IMG/VR virus record: IMGVR_UViG_3300024346_000247
Coordinates: 1 to 35,073 of that record
Reading direction: 5' to 3' (one strand)
DNA from: a virus
Length of the DNA: 35,073 nt
The position numbers and the translations under genes were made by a program. Positions 13,186-20,369 of this stretch are shown in pieces. The notes beneath the pieces are model-generated. The model was given only the letters and a program-made list of their open reading frames with translations. It made no database searches and was not told the DNA's origin. Every line of letters begins with the position of its first letter. Positions within the stretch are counted from its first letter, which is position 1.

Positions 13186-13428
13186 ATGACACATACAGAA
13201 GCATACATAACCGCATCAAAATTCTACCTGTGCGAGCCGTTGCCAGAAGACTTCGACGAGCTAGACGAGCAAGACGTGACGGACTTCATTAGAGAAAACA
13301 AGTGGGAACCATTTGAAGAGTGGGAGCCACACGGCATCTGGGAGCTGATCGAAGATCTCGCCGCCGAGTTCCTAATTGTAACCGACAACGAGTGCAATGA
13401 CCTATTAACAATACACACCGAGAAATAA
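13186..13428 (+). CDS. Very acidic early protein, 80 aa, unknown
   Basis: Rich in D and E throughout (EPLPEDFDELDEQDVTDFIR, WEPFEEWEPHGIWELIEDLA). A strongly negative small early protein could be a DNA mimic, as some anti-restriction proteins are, but no family signature is present. Start context AAATTATG; the next gene starts 3 nt after its stop. Confidence 0.6.
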   Translation: MTHTEAYITASKFYLCEPLPEDFDELDEQDVTDFIRENKWEPFEEWEPHGIWELIEDLAAEFLIVTDNECNDLLTIHTEK

Positions 13429-13431
13429 AAT

Positions 13432-13665
13432 ATGAACACATACAAAACAGTACTATTCGACGTATCATTTGATGAGCCAACAGGGCAGGACAGACCTTCG
13501 GTCACCATCACGCACAGGAGGACAGAGGATTACTTGGAGTTCTTTAGCCTAGCTTCCGTATGCATTGAGGTCGATGACCTCTTGCAGTGGGGCAAGCTGT
13601 ACGAACAGGAAGCCATCAAGGTCATCCGCAAGGCTGCCGCCTTCTTTATCCTTAATGGGAAATAA
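13432..13665 (+). CDS. Small early protein, 77 aa, unknown
   Basis: Starts MNTYKTVLFDVSFDEPTGQD with a beta-strand pattern, followed by helices (YLEFFSLASVCIEVDDLLQW, YEQEAIKVIRKAAAFFILNG). It is the last gene before a 120-bp non-coding break holding variant palindromes. The stop codon lies directly at the first variant palindrome (13665). Function unknown. Confidence 0.6.
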   Translation: MNTYKTVLFDVSFDEPTGQDRPSVTITHRRTEDYLEFFSLASVCIEVDDLLQWGKLYEQEAIKVIRKAAAFFILNGK

Positions 13666-13728
13666 CTCCTTAAGGATTCCCTTTTTCCTTTACTCTTTCC
13701 CCCTTCGGGGGGAGGCTCCTTAAGGAAT
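13665..13728. repeat. Two variant palindromes flanking a UUCG-loop hairpin
   Basis: ACTCCTTAAGGATT (13665-13678) and GCTCCTTAAGGAAT (13715-13728) are near copies of the 14-bp palindrome of the control region. Between them is a CCCCC-TTCG-GGGGG hairpin (13699-13712), a very stable tetraloop, preceded by a pyrimidine tract. There is no T-run after it, so it may be an RNA processing or stability element rather than a terminator. It separates two groups of early genes. Confidence 0.6.
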
Positions 13729-13788
13729 ACATTCTTAATTCTAATAACCAAAACAATCACGTCAAGCAAAATAAACCAAGATAATAAA

Positions 13789-14004
13789 ATGAGTTACTAC
13801 CACAAATTAGAAATCATGAAAAAAGAGCTAGAAAACTTCAAGTCTAAGAACTTTGAGAAAGAAGATATAGAGTATTTCACATACGAAATTGAAGAGCTGC
13901 ACGAGCAACTTCTTAGCGACGAAGATTATGACTTATATAATTCAGTCGACGACATTCTTTGTGAATGTGAAAGTTATTACGAACCAATACATCGAAAGAT
14001 GTAA
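13789..14004 (+). CDS. Acidic helical early protein, 71 aa, unknown
   Basis: Starts MSYYHKLEIMKKELENFKSK and is highly charged and helical (DIEYFTYEIEELHEQLLSDE, DDILCECESYYEPI), suggesting a coiled coil. It is A/T-rich compared with its neighbours, which may reflect separate acquisition. Start context AATAAAATG. Function unknown. Confidence 0.55.
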   Translation: MSYYHKLEIMKKELENFKSKNFEKEDIEYFTYEIEELHEQLLSDEDYDLYNSVDDILCECESYYEPIHRKM

Positions 14005-14034
14005 GTTACAATCAACCACCAACCAAGCAAAATT

Positions 14035-14238
14035 ATGAGCACACAAACAGACACACAAGACCTAGTAAGCCTACTCACCGACTTCGAGATGGGCGAGCTG
14101 GACTCCTACGATACCCTCAAGCTCTTCGGGGCACTGATCAGCACGGGCACCATCAACAGCCTGCAAGGGTACTACCAGCGCACAGCACGTGACCTAGTGG
14201 ACGCAGGTTACCTGTCCAACGAAGGGGACGTACTATGA
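14035..14238 (+). CDS. Small protein coupled to the transglycosylase, 67 aa
   Basis: Starts MSTQTDTQDLVSLLTDFEMG and is helical with few charges after residue 30 (LFGALISTGTINSLQGYYQR). The stop overlaps the start of the lytic transglycosylase (ATGA), so translation is coupled and the two may work together or simply be expressed at the same ratio. No membrane helix is clear, so a holin role is not supported. Function unknown. Confidence 0.6.
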   Translation: MSTQTDTQDLVSLLTDFEMGELDSYDTLKLFGALISTGTINSLQGYYQRTARDLVDAGYLSNEGDVL

Positions 14239-14669
14239 GGGCACTAGCCTTCGCCCTCCTGCTCGTGGGCACTAGCCTCACGGGCACGGGGGAGACCCTA
14301 GAGCGTGCCATACAGGCACTCATACAAGTCGAGAGTAACGGACGTAGCTCCGAGATCGGGGACGCAGGCAAAGCCTACGGCATCCTCCAGATTCACGACA
14401 TAATGATACAGGACTACAACAGGATCACAGGTGCCAGCCTCCAGCACTCAGATGCCTTCGATGCACAGACATCAGAGGCTGTATGCCGTACTGTCATTAG
14501 CTACTACCTACAGGACATCGAACACCCTACCCTCAAGCACGTTGCATTCATCTGGAACGGCGGCGGCGGGGCACGGCACCGAGTCGAGCACCCTCGGCAA
14601 GATGCAAAGCAAGGAAATCTCAATGAGTACTACCACAAGGTACGCTCAGCCTATCACCAACAACAATAA
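14235..14669 (+). CDS. Secreted lytic transglycosylase-like lysin, 144 aa
   Basis: Lytic transglycosylases cut peptidoglycan glycan chains. An N-terminal signal peptide is clear (MRALAFALLLVGTSLTGTG). The catalytic Glu33 lies in IQVESNGR, the ESxG pattern of the SLT/GH23 fold, followed by AYGILQIH (47-54) as the GxxQ block and by FIWNGGGGA (105-113) in place of the usual AYNAG block. Length is short but complete for the catalytic core. It overlaps the upstream gene by ATGA. A lysin in the early block is unusual; it may serve lysis or act earlier. Confidence 0.75.
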   Translation: MRALAFALLLVGTSLTGTGETLERAIQALIQVESNGRSSEIGDAGKAYGILQIHDIMIQDYNRITGASLQHSDAFDAQTSEAVCRTVISYYLQDIEHPTLKHVAFIWNGGGGARHRVEHPRQDAKQGNLNEYYHKVRSAYHQQQ

Positions 14670-14673
14670 TAAA

Positions 14674-14862
14674 ATGAACCAAGAAAAATACACACAGAAA
14701 CTAGAGCTTATGAAACAAGCCAGAGAGGCTCTCGACCACGCAATCGGAGTTAATACTTCTCTTGACAGTGAGATTAGGGACTTAATGTTCGGCGTAACAG
14801 ATGCCATCGAGTGGCTTAGAGAGGACTACCCAGAATATGAGCAACCACAACCACAACAATAA
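14674..14862 (+). CDS. Small helical early protein, 62 aa, unknown
   Basis: I chose ATG 14674 because it has the AATAATAAAATG context; a longer frame from 14431 overlaps the lysin gene. The product starts MNQEKYTQKLELMKQAREAL, is helical throughout, and ends with a Pro/Gln tail (EYEQPQPQQ). The motif DAIEWLREDYPEY is unrecognised. It follows the lysin by 4 nt, so it belongs to the same transcript. Confidence 0.6.
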   Translation: MNQEKYTQKLELMKQAREALDHAIGVNTSLDSEIRDLMFGVTDAIEWLREDYPEYEQPQPQQ

Positions 14863-14866
14863 TACT

Positions 14867-15223
14867 ATGGAACAAATACAGATCAACACCTACCCAGCAG
14901 GGGTAGCCAACAAACTCGGACAGGACGTAATGGTTCAACGCCTTAACAGCCTCAACCGATTCGATGACTGCCTTGTCGTTGACCTCGATGACGGAGACAA
15001 GTACTTCGTGCACCCGCAGTCGCTACCACAGCGCAGCGCAGAAGAGATCCTCAACTTCATTCAAGAGAAGCACCTGCACATCGTGTTTAACACAGACGTA
15101 GACGGGAACTTCAACGTGGTCGAGACGTACTCATTCGAAGACAACATCGACGAGATCATCCCCACTACCTCGCTGCGAGATGCCATCAACTACTTGATGG
15201 ACATGGATGCAGACGAATTATAA
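14867..15223 (+). CDS. Acidic early protein, 118 aa, unknown
   Basis: ATG 14867 (context AATACTATG) is preferred to an upstream ATG at 14801 that lies inside the previous gene. The product begins MEQIQINTYPAGVANKLGQD, is acidic, and alternates beta strands (DCLVVDLDDGDKYFVHPQSL, HIVFNTDVDGNFNVVETY) with a C-terminal helix (LRDAINYLMDMDADEL). It ends just before a candidate promoter for the nuclease gene. Function unknown. Confidence 0.6.
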   Translation: MEQIQINTYPAGVANKLGQDVMVQRLNSLNRFDDCLVVDLDDGDKYFVHPQSLPQRSAEEILNFIQEKHLHIVFNTDVDGNFNVVETYSFEDNIDEIIPTTSLRDAINYLMDMDADEL

Positions 15224-15252
15224 TTGACAGGTCATAAGGTGAGTCATTCAAT
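15224..15252 (+). promoter_or_regulatory. Candidate promoter for the recombination and replication genes
   Basis: A perfect TTGACA (15224-15229) is separated by 17 nt from TTCAAT (15247-15252; 4/6). The -10 ends 6 nt before the ATG at 15259, the same geometry as the TerS promoter, so a leaderless message is possible. Confidence 0.5.
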
Positions 15253-15258
15253 ATCTGG

Positions 15259-16020
15259 ATGGCTCACTTCTATGACTGCAATGACACACTGGATGCATTC
15301 CTTCGGGATGACATCACTACCGTAGCACAGGCTCGCAAAGTCCGTGCTATTTTTCCGTCCGTTACTACCGTACTTGGCATCTGCAAGGATGAATTTTTAG
15401 ACAGCATCTACAAGCCAAGCAAGATGGTCGAACTAGGTAGGGAGAAACCTTACCTGCACTGGCGAGATATCGAACGCCTATGCTACGGGATGCGCAAGCA
15501 CCCGACCGATGGATCATTGATAACATCCTCTGAATTTGGCACAGCAGTGCACGCACGTATCGAAGATTTGATACAGGCACAGCTTCACGATTACGAGATC
15601 GGGGAGTCACCATACCAAGAGTGGGCAGCACCATTCCTAGAGTGGATGCAGGTCTGCGAAGTCAAACCGATTGCCACCGAGTGCGTAGTGGCAGACAAGC
15701 TTATCAAGATTGCAGGAAGCGTGGACTTCATTGGCTATGACAACGAAGGTAAGCTATTCCTAGCGGACTATAAGTGCCGCACCAATACCAAGGGTAAGGC
15801 CAAGGTATACGACAAGGACTGCGAGCAGTTAGCCATCGAAGCTTTCATCGTGCAGAAGCAGCACGACCTACCTTACACGCCAGAGTGCAGGTCAGTAGTC
15901 ATTGACTGCGAGACCAAGAAGCACTGGCACCACGTCTGGAATACAAAGGACGTGAAGCAGGGCATCGCCAACGCCAAGCTGATGGCAAAACTTTACTGGA
16001 ACAAGAGGATGAAAAAGTGA
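15259..16020 (+). CDS. PD-(D/E)XK exonuclease, RecB/Cas4-like, 253 aa
   Basis: The motifs of the RecB-type nuclease fold are visible in order: GTAVHARIEDL with His98 and Glu102, GSVDFIGY with Asp156, LADYKCR with Asp170 and Lys172, then Gln190 in EQLAIEAF as the QxxxY-type helix. Such phage proteins trim double-stranded ends so that a single-strand annealing protein can act. An ERF annealing protein lies three to four genes downstream, giving the usual exonuclease plus annealase pair. No zinc-cluster cysteines of Cas4 are seen. The next gene starts with GTG overlapping its TGA stop. Confidence 0.8.
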   Translation: MAHFYDCNDTLDAFLRDDITTVAQARKVRAIFPSVTTVLGICKDEFLDSIYKPSKMVELGREKPYLHWRDIERLCYGMRKHPTDGSLITSSEFGTAVHARIEDLIQAQLHDYEIGESPYQEWAAPFLEWMQVCEVKPIATECVVADKLIKIAGSVDFIGYDNEGKLFLADYKCRTNTKGKAKVYDKDCEQLAIEAFIVQKQHDLPYTPECRSVVIDCETKKHWHHVWNTKDVKQGIANAKLMAKLYWNKRMKK

Positions 16021-16274
16021 AAGACCTATACCCGATTGACTGGGATGACTGCGGATACTTTTTACAAGACGATGCAATCAAACTGGATGGCCTTGACTCA
16101 GCAGTGCTGGGCATCACCGACACTGGGCACCTGTGCTACAGCTATGAACTAATCGTGGACGTATTCGTTACACGGGATGAGATGCAGTACGACGAGGCCA
16201 TCGAGTGGGTCGAGTACAACATTGTACCGCTGCATATGTACGGTGGGTTCTCACTGGTATACACGGACATCTAG
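16017..16274 (+). CDS. Acidic protein coupled to the exonuclease, 85 aa
   Basis: It starts at GTG 16017, overlapping the exonuclease stop (GTGA), so translation is coupled. The product starts MKDLYPIDWDDCGYFLQDDA, is acidic, rich in aspartate, and has an aromatic end (MYGGFSLVYTDI). Coupling to the nuclease suggests a partner or control role, but no family is recognised. Confidence 0.6.
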   Translation: MKDLYPIDWDDCGYFLQDDAIKLDGLDSAVLGITDTGHLCYSYELIVDVFVTRDEMQYDEAIEWVEYNIVPLHMYGGFSLVYTDI

Positions 16275-16276
16275 GT

Positions 16277-16483
16277 ATGGTATTTGAAATCAAATACAGG
16301 CAGAAGGATATGCCGAAGGGATTCATCTGTAGTGCAATCAAGCACGCTCACACAGCCGAGGCTGCACTCAAACTCTTCGCACCCAAGAAGCCAGACAGAG
16401 GCGGGTACACAACCACCAAGCGTAAGGCATACGTACAAATCATAAGCGTAAATGAAATACCTACCACAAATGAACACACTTGA
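16277..16483 (+). CDS. Small basic protein, 68 aa, unknown
   Basis: I chose ATG 16277, 2 nt after the previous stop; an ATG at 16205 in the same frame lies inside the upstream gene. The product starts MVFEIKYRQKDMPKGFICSA, then has an alanine-rich helix (HAHTAEAALKLFA) and a basic stretch (GGYTTTKRKAYVQIISV). Its end overlaps the next gene. This beta-alpha-beta size with basic charge could be a small nucleic-acid binder, which is inferred. Confidence 0.55.
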   Translation: MVFEIKYRQKDMPKGFICSAIKHAHTAEAALKLFAPKKPDRGGYTTTKRKAYVQIISVNEIPTTNEHT

Positions 16484-16961
16484 TTTTATAGATAGTCCTA
16501 GTTGGAACAGGGGTCAAAAAGTAGAGACATCATTCCAAGATATACTCGACAGACGTGGTATAAAATACAGGAAGGCAACCCTGGATGAGCAATACAAGCA
16601 CTTTGACTACATCACTGATCGAGGTACGATAGACGTTAAAGCTCGCAAGAGAATCAACAGGAGCGACAGCTCCGAGCAGGACGAATTAGTCTGGCTTGAA
16701 TTTAAAAATACCGCAGGAAAAAAAGGATGGCTAACATCCAATGTAGACTTAATTGCTTTTGAGAGAGTAAAAGATTTTGTTTTAGTTAGAAGGCACTCAC
16801 TTTACCAAATGGCAATAGGCAAGTGCAATCTAGAAGATAGGGTTAGCCGAGGCTCTGAAGCTCTCTATAAAGGATACCAAAGGAACGGCAGAAAAGACCT
16901 GCTATCAATCGTAAAGATGAAAGACATCTTAAATTTAACGGTGAAGATAATTGAAAAGTGA
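16452..16961 (+). CDS. PD-(D/E)XK-like endonuclease, 169 aa
   Basis: Around residues 25-85 the pattern of the restriction-endonuclease-like fold is seen: a leading Glu25 in KVETSFQDIL, Asp61 in GTIDVKAR, then E83-F-K85 in WLEFKN followed by AGKKGWL. The later DLIAFERVKDFVLVRR fits the next strand and helix. Such proteins in replication blocks resolve junctions or cut DNA; the exact substrate is unknown. The frame may start at ATG 16452 or 16470, both inside the previous gene. It overlaps the next gene by GTGA. Confidence 0.6.
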   Translation: MKYLPQMNTLDFIDSPSWNRGQKVETSFQDILDRRGIKYRKATLDEQYKHFDYITDRGTIDVKARKRINRSDSSEQDELVWLEFKNTAGKKGWLTSNVDLIAFERVKDFVLVRRHSLYQMAIGKCNLEDRVSRGSEALYKGYQRNGRKDLLSIVKMKDILNLTVKIIEK

Positions 16962-17410
16962 ATATGAAATACCTCCCAAGCAGCAAACTCAAGCAGTGGA
17001 GGGAAGACAACAGGCCGAAGGTGTGCCCGATCTTCAAGTGCAGTCTAAGTGATTCAGTAGTCGATCACTGCCACGATACTGGACTGATACGGGGCGTGCT
17101 GCACAGGCAGAGCAACGCTTGGGCTGGTAAGATTGAAAACTCTTGGAAGAGATTCGGTCGTAACAATTCAAAGGCTACCCTGCCAGAGGCACTACGTGCC
17201 CTAGCAGACTATCTAGAGAATGCTAGGACAGACGTGATGCACCCAGTCGGACTGACACAGAAGTGCAAACGCTTTAAGAGATTCCCGAAGGCCAGGCAGA
17301 TTAAGATATTAATTCACATGAAATGCGCAGAAGATGATATTAACTCTTGCAAGAATGCAGCCGAGCGCACACAGTATTTTCGTACTGCTTTTATCAAGCA
17401 GTGCACCTAA
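16958..17410 (+). CDS. Endonuclease VII-like protein, 150 aa
   Basis: The core VVDHCHDTGLIRGVLHRQSN (residues 34-53) matches the endonuclease VII family, an HNH-type (beta-beta-alpha metal) nuclease that resolves branched DNA. Upstream is CPIFKC (23-28) where CxxC is usual. The second cysteine pair of the classical family is replaced by His49 and Gln51-Ser52, so the zinc site is altered or absent. The rest (ATLPEALRALADYLENARTD) resembles the extension of short podoviral members. It starts with GTG overlapping the previous stop, or with ATG 16964. Confidence 0.72.
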   Translation: MNMKYLPSSKLKQWREDNRPKVCPIFKCSLSDSVVDHCHDTGLIRGVLHRQSNAWAGKIENSWKRFGRNNSKATLPEALRALADYLENARTDVMHPVGLTQKCKRFKRFPKARQIKILIHMKCAEDDINSCKNAAERTQYFRTAFIKQCT

Positions 17411-17436
17411 CCAATAACACATAACACATAAAACAT

Positions 17437-17874
17437 ATGAACATATTACAACAGATACAGTCGGAGCTGAAAGCTCCCAAAGGCCAGAAGAATAACTTCG
17501 GCAACTACTCGTACCGATCAGCCGAGGATATCCTCAGTGCGGTTAAGCCCCTACTACAGAAGCACGGAGCAGCACTCATATTGACTGACGCACTGGTGGC
17601 ACTTGAAGGACGCATCTTTGTTAAGTCTACGGCCTGCCTGCATCACGATGGCGGCACACCGTTTACCGCAGATGGATTTGCAGAGCACGCCGAGACAAAG
17701 AAGGGAATGGATCAAGCACAGATTACTGGCAGTGCCTCCTCCTACGCACGTAAGTACGCTCTTAACGGCCTGCTATGCATCGACGATACCAAAGATCCAG
17801 ATGCAACAAACACTCACGGGAAGGGCGAACCTTCCTACAAAAAGAAAACACAAACCCTGGATGGGTTAATATAA
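17437..17874 (+). CDS. erf: ERF-family single-strand annealing protein, 145 aa
   Basis: ERF proteins anneal complementary single strands in phage recombination and genome circularisation. The family pattern is clear: a YRSAEDILSAVKPLLQKHGA segment (about residues 26-45), then GGTPFTADGFAEHAETKKGM and QAQITGSASSYARKYALNGL before a DDTKDPDATN tail. Length is at the short end of the family but holds the whole core. It is next to the small protein at 17874 by TAATG overlap and near the RecB-like exonuclease, forming a recombination module. Host RecA may be bypassed. Confidence 0.88.
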   Translation: MNILQQIQSELKAPKGQKNNFGNYSYRSAEDILSAVKPLLQKHGAALILTDALVALEGRIFVKSTACLHHDGGTPFTADGFAEHAETKKGMDQAQITGSASSYARKYALNGLLCIDDTKDPDATNTHGKGEPSYKKKTQTLDGLI

Positions 17875-18125
17875 TGGAAACACAAACATACGACAACAAC
17901 AACAGTGGTGCACTCTTCCCTAACGACCGTAAGGAGAAGGAGACTCACCCCGATCTCACAGGCTCTTGCGAAGTTGACGGCAAGGAGTACTGGTTCAAGG
18001 GCTGGAAGAAAACCAGCAAGGCAGGCAAAGCTTTTTTGTCTGTAGCGTTCGACCCGAAGGAAGCAAAGCCAGACGTAGTTTCATCTGGAGTTGCCCCAAT
18101 GAGCGACGATCCTATCAGCTTCTAG
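17874..18125 (+). CDS. Possible single-strand DNA-associated protein, 83 aa
   Basis: ATG 17874 overlaps the ERF stop (TAATG). The product has a disordered N-terminus with Asn residues (METQTYDNNNSGALFPNDRK), then a compact beta segment (LTGSCEVDGKEYWFKGWKKT, then SKAGKAFLSVAFDPKE). Small proteins with this WKKTSKAGKxFLS pattern are common beside phage annealing proteins; an OB-like or ssDNA-associated role is my inference. The next gene follows without gap (TAGATG). Confidence 0.65.
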   Translation: METQTYDNNNSGALFPNDRKEKETHPDLTGSCEVDGKEYWFKGWKKTSKAGKAFLSVAFDPKEAKPDVVSSGVAPMSDDPISF

Positions 18126-18461
18126 ATGCTAGACTTTGATAAGGTATGGTGGGAGAAATTCCGCCACGATGAAGTTGTTTCCATATTGGAAATGACTGGT
18201 CGTAAGAACAGTGACTACACGGGAGGCTCAGAAAACAGCAACCCCTTTGCGAACTTCGATGAAAGCTTGGAGTTCGGTGTAGATCCCCTCACTGGGATAT
18301 GCGTACGCATGGCTGACAAATTCCAGCGAGCCAAGGCTTACTGCAATGAAGGCAAGCTATCCGTATGCACCGAAGGCGACCAAGCCAAAGACATCTTCCG
18401 AGATCTCATTGGCTATTCACTGATCGCCCTAGGTATGATCGAAAGAAACAGCCAACCATAA
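18126..18461 (+). CDS. Nmad1-like (DUF1599) protein, 111 aa
   Basis: The pattern KNSDYTGGSENSNPFANFDE followed by GICVRMADKFQRAKAYCNEG and AKDIFRDLIGYSLIALGMIE fits the nucleotide modification associated domain 1 family. The members occur in phages and have been linked to modified bases by genomic context; direct activity is not settled. The conserved acidic and asparagine residues resemble all-alpha NTP pyrophosphatase folds, so it may act on nucleotides. It starts immediately after the previous stop codon. I see no other DNA-modification gene in the window. Confidence 0.72.
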   Translation: MLDFDKVWWEKFRHDEVVSILEMTGRKNSDYTGGSENSNPFANFDESLEFGVDPLTGICVRMADKFQRAKAYCNEGKLSVCTEGDQAKDIFRDLIGYSLIALGMIERNSQP

Positions 18462-18472
18462 CTACCCTACTC

Positions 18473-18501
18473 GCCAGCTGCAGTCCGATCCTGTAGCTGG
18501 C
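18473..18501 (+). other. Hairpin upstream of the DnaB gene
   Basis: GCCAGCTGCAG (18473-18483) pairs with 18491-18501 over 11 bp with one G-U, loop TCCGATC. There is no T-run after it, so it is more likely a processing or attenuation hairpin than a terminator. It lies 28 nt before the DnaB start. Confidence 0.6.
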
Positions 18502-18529
18502 ACTTGGGATTTATAAACTATGAAAAACT

Positions 18530-19876
18530 ATGACAAACATACACGACTTACTAGAACCAGACACAGTACTACCAAACAATTTATCAGCAGAGCGGGCATT
18601 GATTGCCTGCTGCTTACTCGGGGATGACTCAGATGCATACGACAGTATCTCTGGGATCGTACAGCCCGATGACTTCTATGCCCTACGGCACCAGCTTGCT
18701 TACCAAGCTATAGCTGAGCTATCGGGGGCAGGCCAACCTATCGACGAGATCAATCTTGTCGAACGTCTCAAGGCTAACAACAGCCTCGACGAAGTCGGAG
18801 GCATCGCAGGTGTAATGGCCTTAGCTGGGGCCGCCGACACACCCTTCAGAGTCCTCAACTATGCAGGCATAGTAAAGGAGAAGAGTAACCTACGCAGGAT
18901 GCACCGAGCCTACAAGCTGGCAGCCGAGCGCAGCGCATCAGAGCAAATGGATTCAGCCGAGATCCAAGGACAGATCGACAGCGAACTGAGTGCGGTCAAC
19001 GGAACCGAGTCTGGGGTTGAGAAGATCTCCAACTCAGTCGAGCTACTGCAAGAAGAGTTCAAGCAGATGCAAGAGGGAACCTACGTCAAGGACGTAGTAC
19101 GTACGCACATCCCGCACCTAGACGAGAAGCTAGGTATGGGAGGCATCGGAGCAGGTGAAGTATGTATCATCGCTGCACCTACCTCCTGCGGCAAGTCCGC
19201 CGTGGCCATTAACATTGCACTACGTGCAAGTAAGATAGAGTCCGTACCTTCTGCCATCTTCTCTTTTGAGATGCCACAGAAGCAAATCGCAAGGCGTATG
19301 ATCCAGACACTCAGCGGTGTCAACCTACGCCAGATCGAAGAGAACGTAGCTACACCCGCCAAGGTGAAGTCAGTGCACGCAGCCAACGAACTGCTGGCAA
19401 GCCTGCCCATCTACACTGTGCACGCAGTCAAGGGGGCAGATGATCTACGGAGTCAGATCAGACTACTGGTACGTACGCACGGAGTTAAGCTCGTGGTCAT
19501 TGACTACCTGCAACTAATCCCATTCGGGAAGAACGTAGGTAAGACCGAGGGTATCTCATCTATCTCTCACAAGATAAAGCAGATAGCAGTGGAGCTGGAG
19601 ATCGGCATCCTGCTGTTAGCACAGGTCAACCGTGAAGGTGCCAAGCGTGAAAGCGGCCTGTCACTGTACGACCTAAAGGACTCTGGTGACATTGAGAATG
19701 ACGCAGACGCAGTCATCCTTATGTGGCCTAAGAATGGGGACATCGAGTCAGCCAAGAAGGTTGACCCCGAAGGACCTTACACTGAGTTGCAATACTCAGT
19801 TGCAAAGAATCGAGAAGGCGAACGTGACGTTCGTGGAATCTTCAAACTATATCACTGCGTAGGAATTATAAAGTAA
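18530..19876 (+). CDS. dnaB: Replicative DNA helicase, DnaB family, 448 aa
   Basis: DnaB unwinds DNA at the replication fork as a hexamer. The N-terminal domain starts at NNLSAERALIACCLLGDDSD. The RecA-like domain has Walker A APTSCGKS (216-223), FSFEMP (244-249) with the catalytic Glu, Walker B LVVIDYLQLI (321-330), the LLAQVNRE switch (362-369), and DLKDSGDIENDADAVI (381-396). Length is typical. There is no primase or polymerase in the window, so host enzymes are presumably used. An out-of-frame ATG at 18520 shares the AACTATG context; 18530 gives the conserved N-terminus. The stop overlaps the next ATG. Confidence 0.95.
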   Translation: MTNIHDLLEPDTVLPNNLSAERALIACCLLGDDSDAYDSISGIVQPDDFYALRHQLAYQAIAELSGAGQPIDEINLVERLKANNSLDEVGGIAGVMALAGAADTPFRVLNYAGIVKEKSNLRRMHRAYKLAAERSASEQMDSAEIQGQIDSELSAVNGTESGVEKISNSVELLQEEFKQMQEGTYVKDVVRTHIPHLDEKLGMGGIGAGEVCIIAAPTSCGKSAVAINIALRASKIESVPSAIFSFEMPQKQIARRMIQTLSGVNLRQIEENVATPAKVKSVHAANELLASLPIYTVHAVKGADDLRSQIRLLVRTHGVKLVVIDYLQLIPFGKNVGKTEGISSISHKIKQIAVELEIGILLLAQVNREGAKRESGLSLYDLKDSGDIENDADAVILMWPKNGDIESAKKVDPEGPYTELQYSVAKNREGERDVRGIFKLYHCVGIIK

Positions 19877-20208
19877 TGCTAAACAAAATTAAACTAACTG
19901 AAATCGTAGCCGAAGAGTTCGGCACTAAACATAACATCATTCGTGGCAAGTCCCGCACTAGACGGGCATCGTATGCCAGAGATGCACTTGCATATGTAAT
20001 GCACCTGCACAACTGCACGCACGAAGAGATCTCACGCCTAGTCAACAGGCACCGCACCAGTGTAACGCACGGACTCGACAGGGTACGGGCACGCATTGAA
20101 TCCAAGGCAGAGGACTGCACCATCTATTGCTCTGCACTTCAAAACGTATGCACCGAGGCTGGTGTACAAATCAAATACAAAACCAATGAAACTATCGAAG
20201 AAGATTAA
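19876..20208 (+). CDS. DnaA domain IV-like DNA-binding protein, 110 aa
   Basis: The sequence SYARDALAYVMHLHNCTHEE followed by ISRLVNRHRTSVTHGLDRVR matches the C-terminal DNA-binding domain of DnaA, where the RDHTTVxHA signature corresponds here to RHRTSVTHG. It contains no ATPase domain. The start overlaps the DnaB stop (TAATG), so the two are made together. The likely role is origin recognition and helicase recruitment, perhaps at the DnaA-box-like iterons at 10613-10694. It could instead be a DnaA-binding-site competitor that blocks host initiation. Confidence 0.8.
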   Translation: MLNKIKLTEIVAEEFGTKHNIIRGKSRTRRASYARDALAYVMHLHNCTHEEISRLVNRHRTSVTHGLDRVRARIESKAEDCTIYCSALQNVCTEAGVQIKYKTNETIEED

Positions 20209-20332
20209 ACTAGAGTACTGGCAGGGAGTGACCACTGGCAAGACGCACGCTACGCTGGAGTTCATGCTGACCGAGGCCCTCGACAAGATGGAGGAAGAGC
20301 TAACTAAACTAAAAGAAATCAAAGCCCAGTAG
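20186..20332 (+). CDS. Small charged protein at the end of the early operon, 48 aa
   Basis: I chose ATG 20186 (context AACCAATG); an ATG at 20096 in the same frame lies inside the previous gene and gives an unlikely N-terminus. The product MKLSKKIKLEYWQGVTTGKT continues with an acidic coiled-coil-like helix (MLTEALDKMEEELTKLKEIK). It overlaps the DnaA-like gene by 23 nt. It may be a small partner in replication. Its last codons lie in the first copy of a 24-bp direct repeat. Confidence 0.55.
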   Translation: MKLSKKIKLEYWQGVTTGKTHATLEFMLTEALDKMEEELTKLKEIKAQ

Positions 20333-20369
20333 GGAGCACACATTATTCAACCTTTCCCTATATCCTCTC

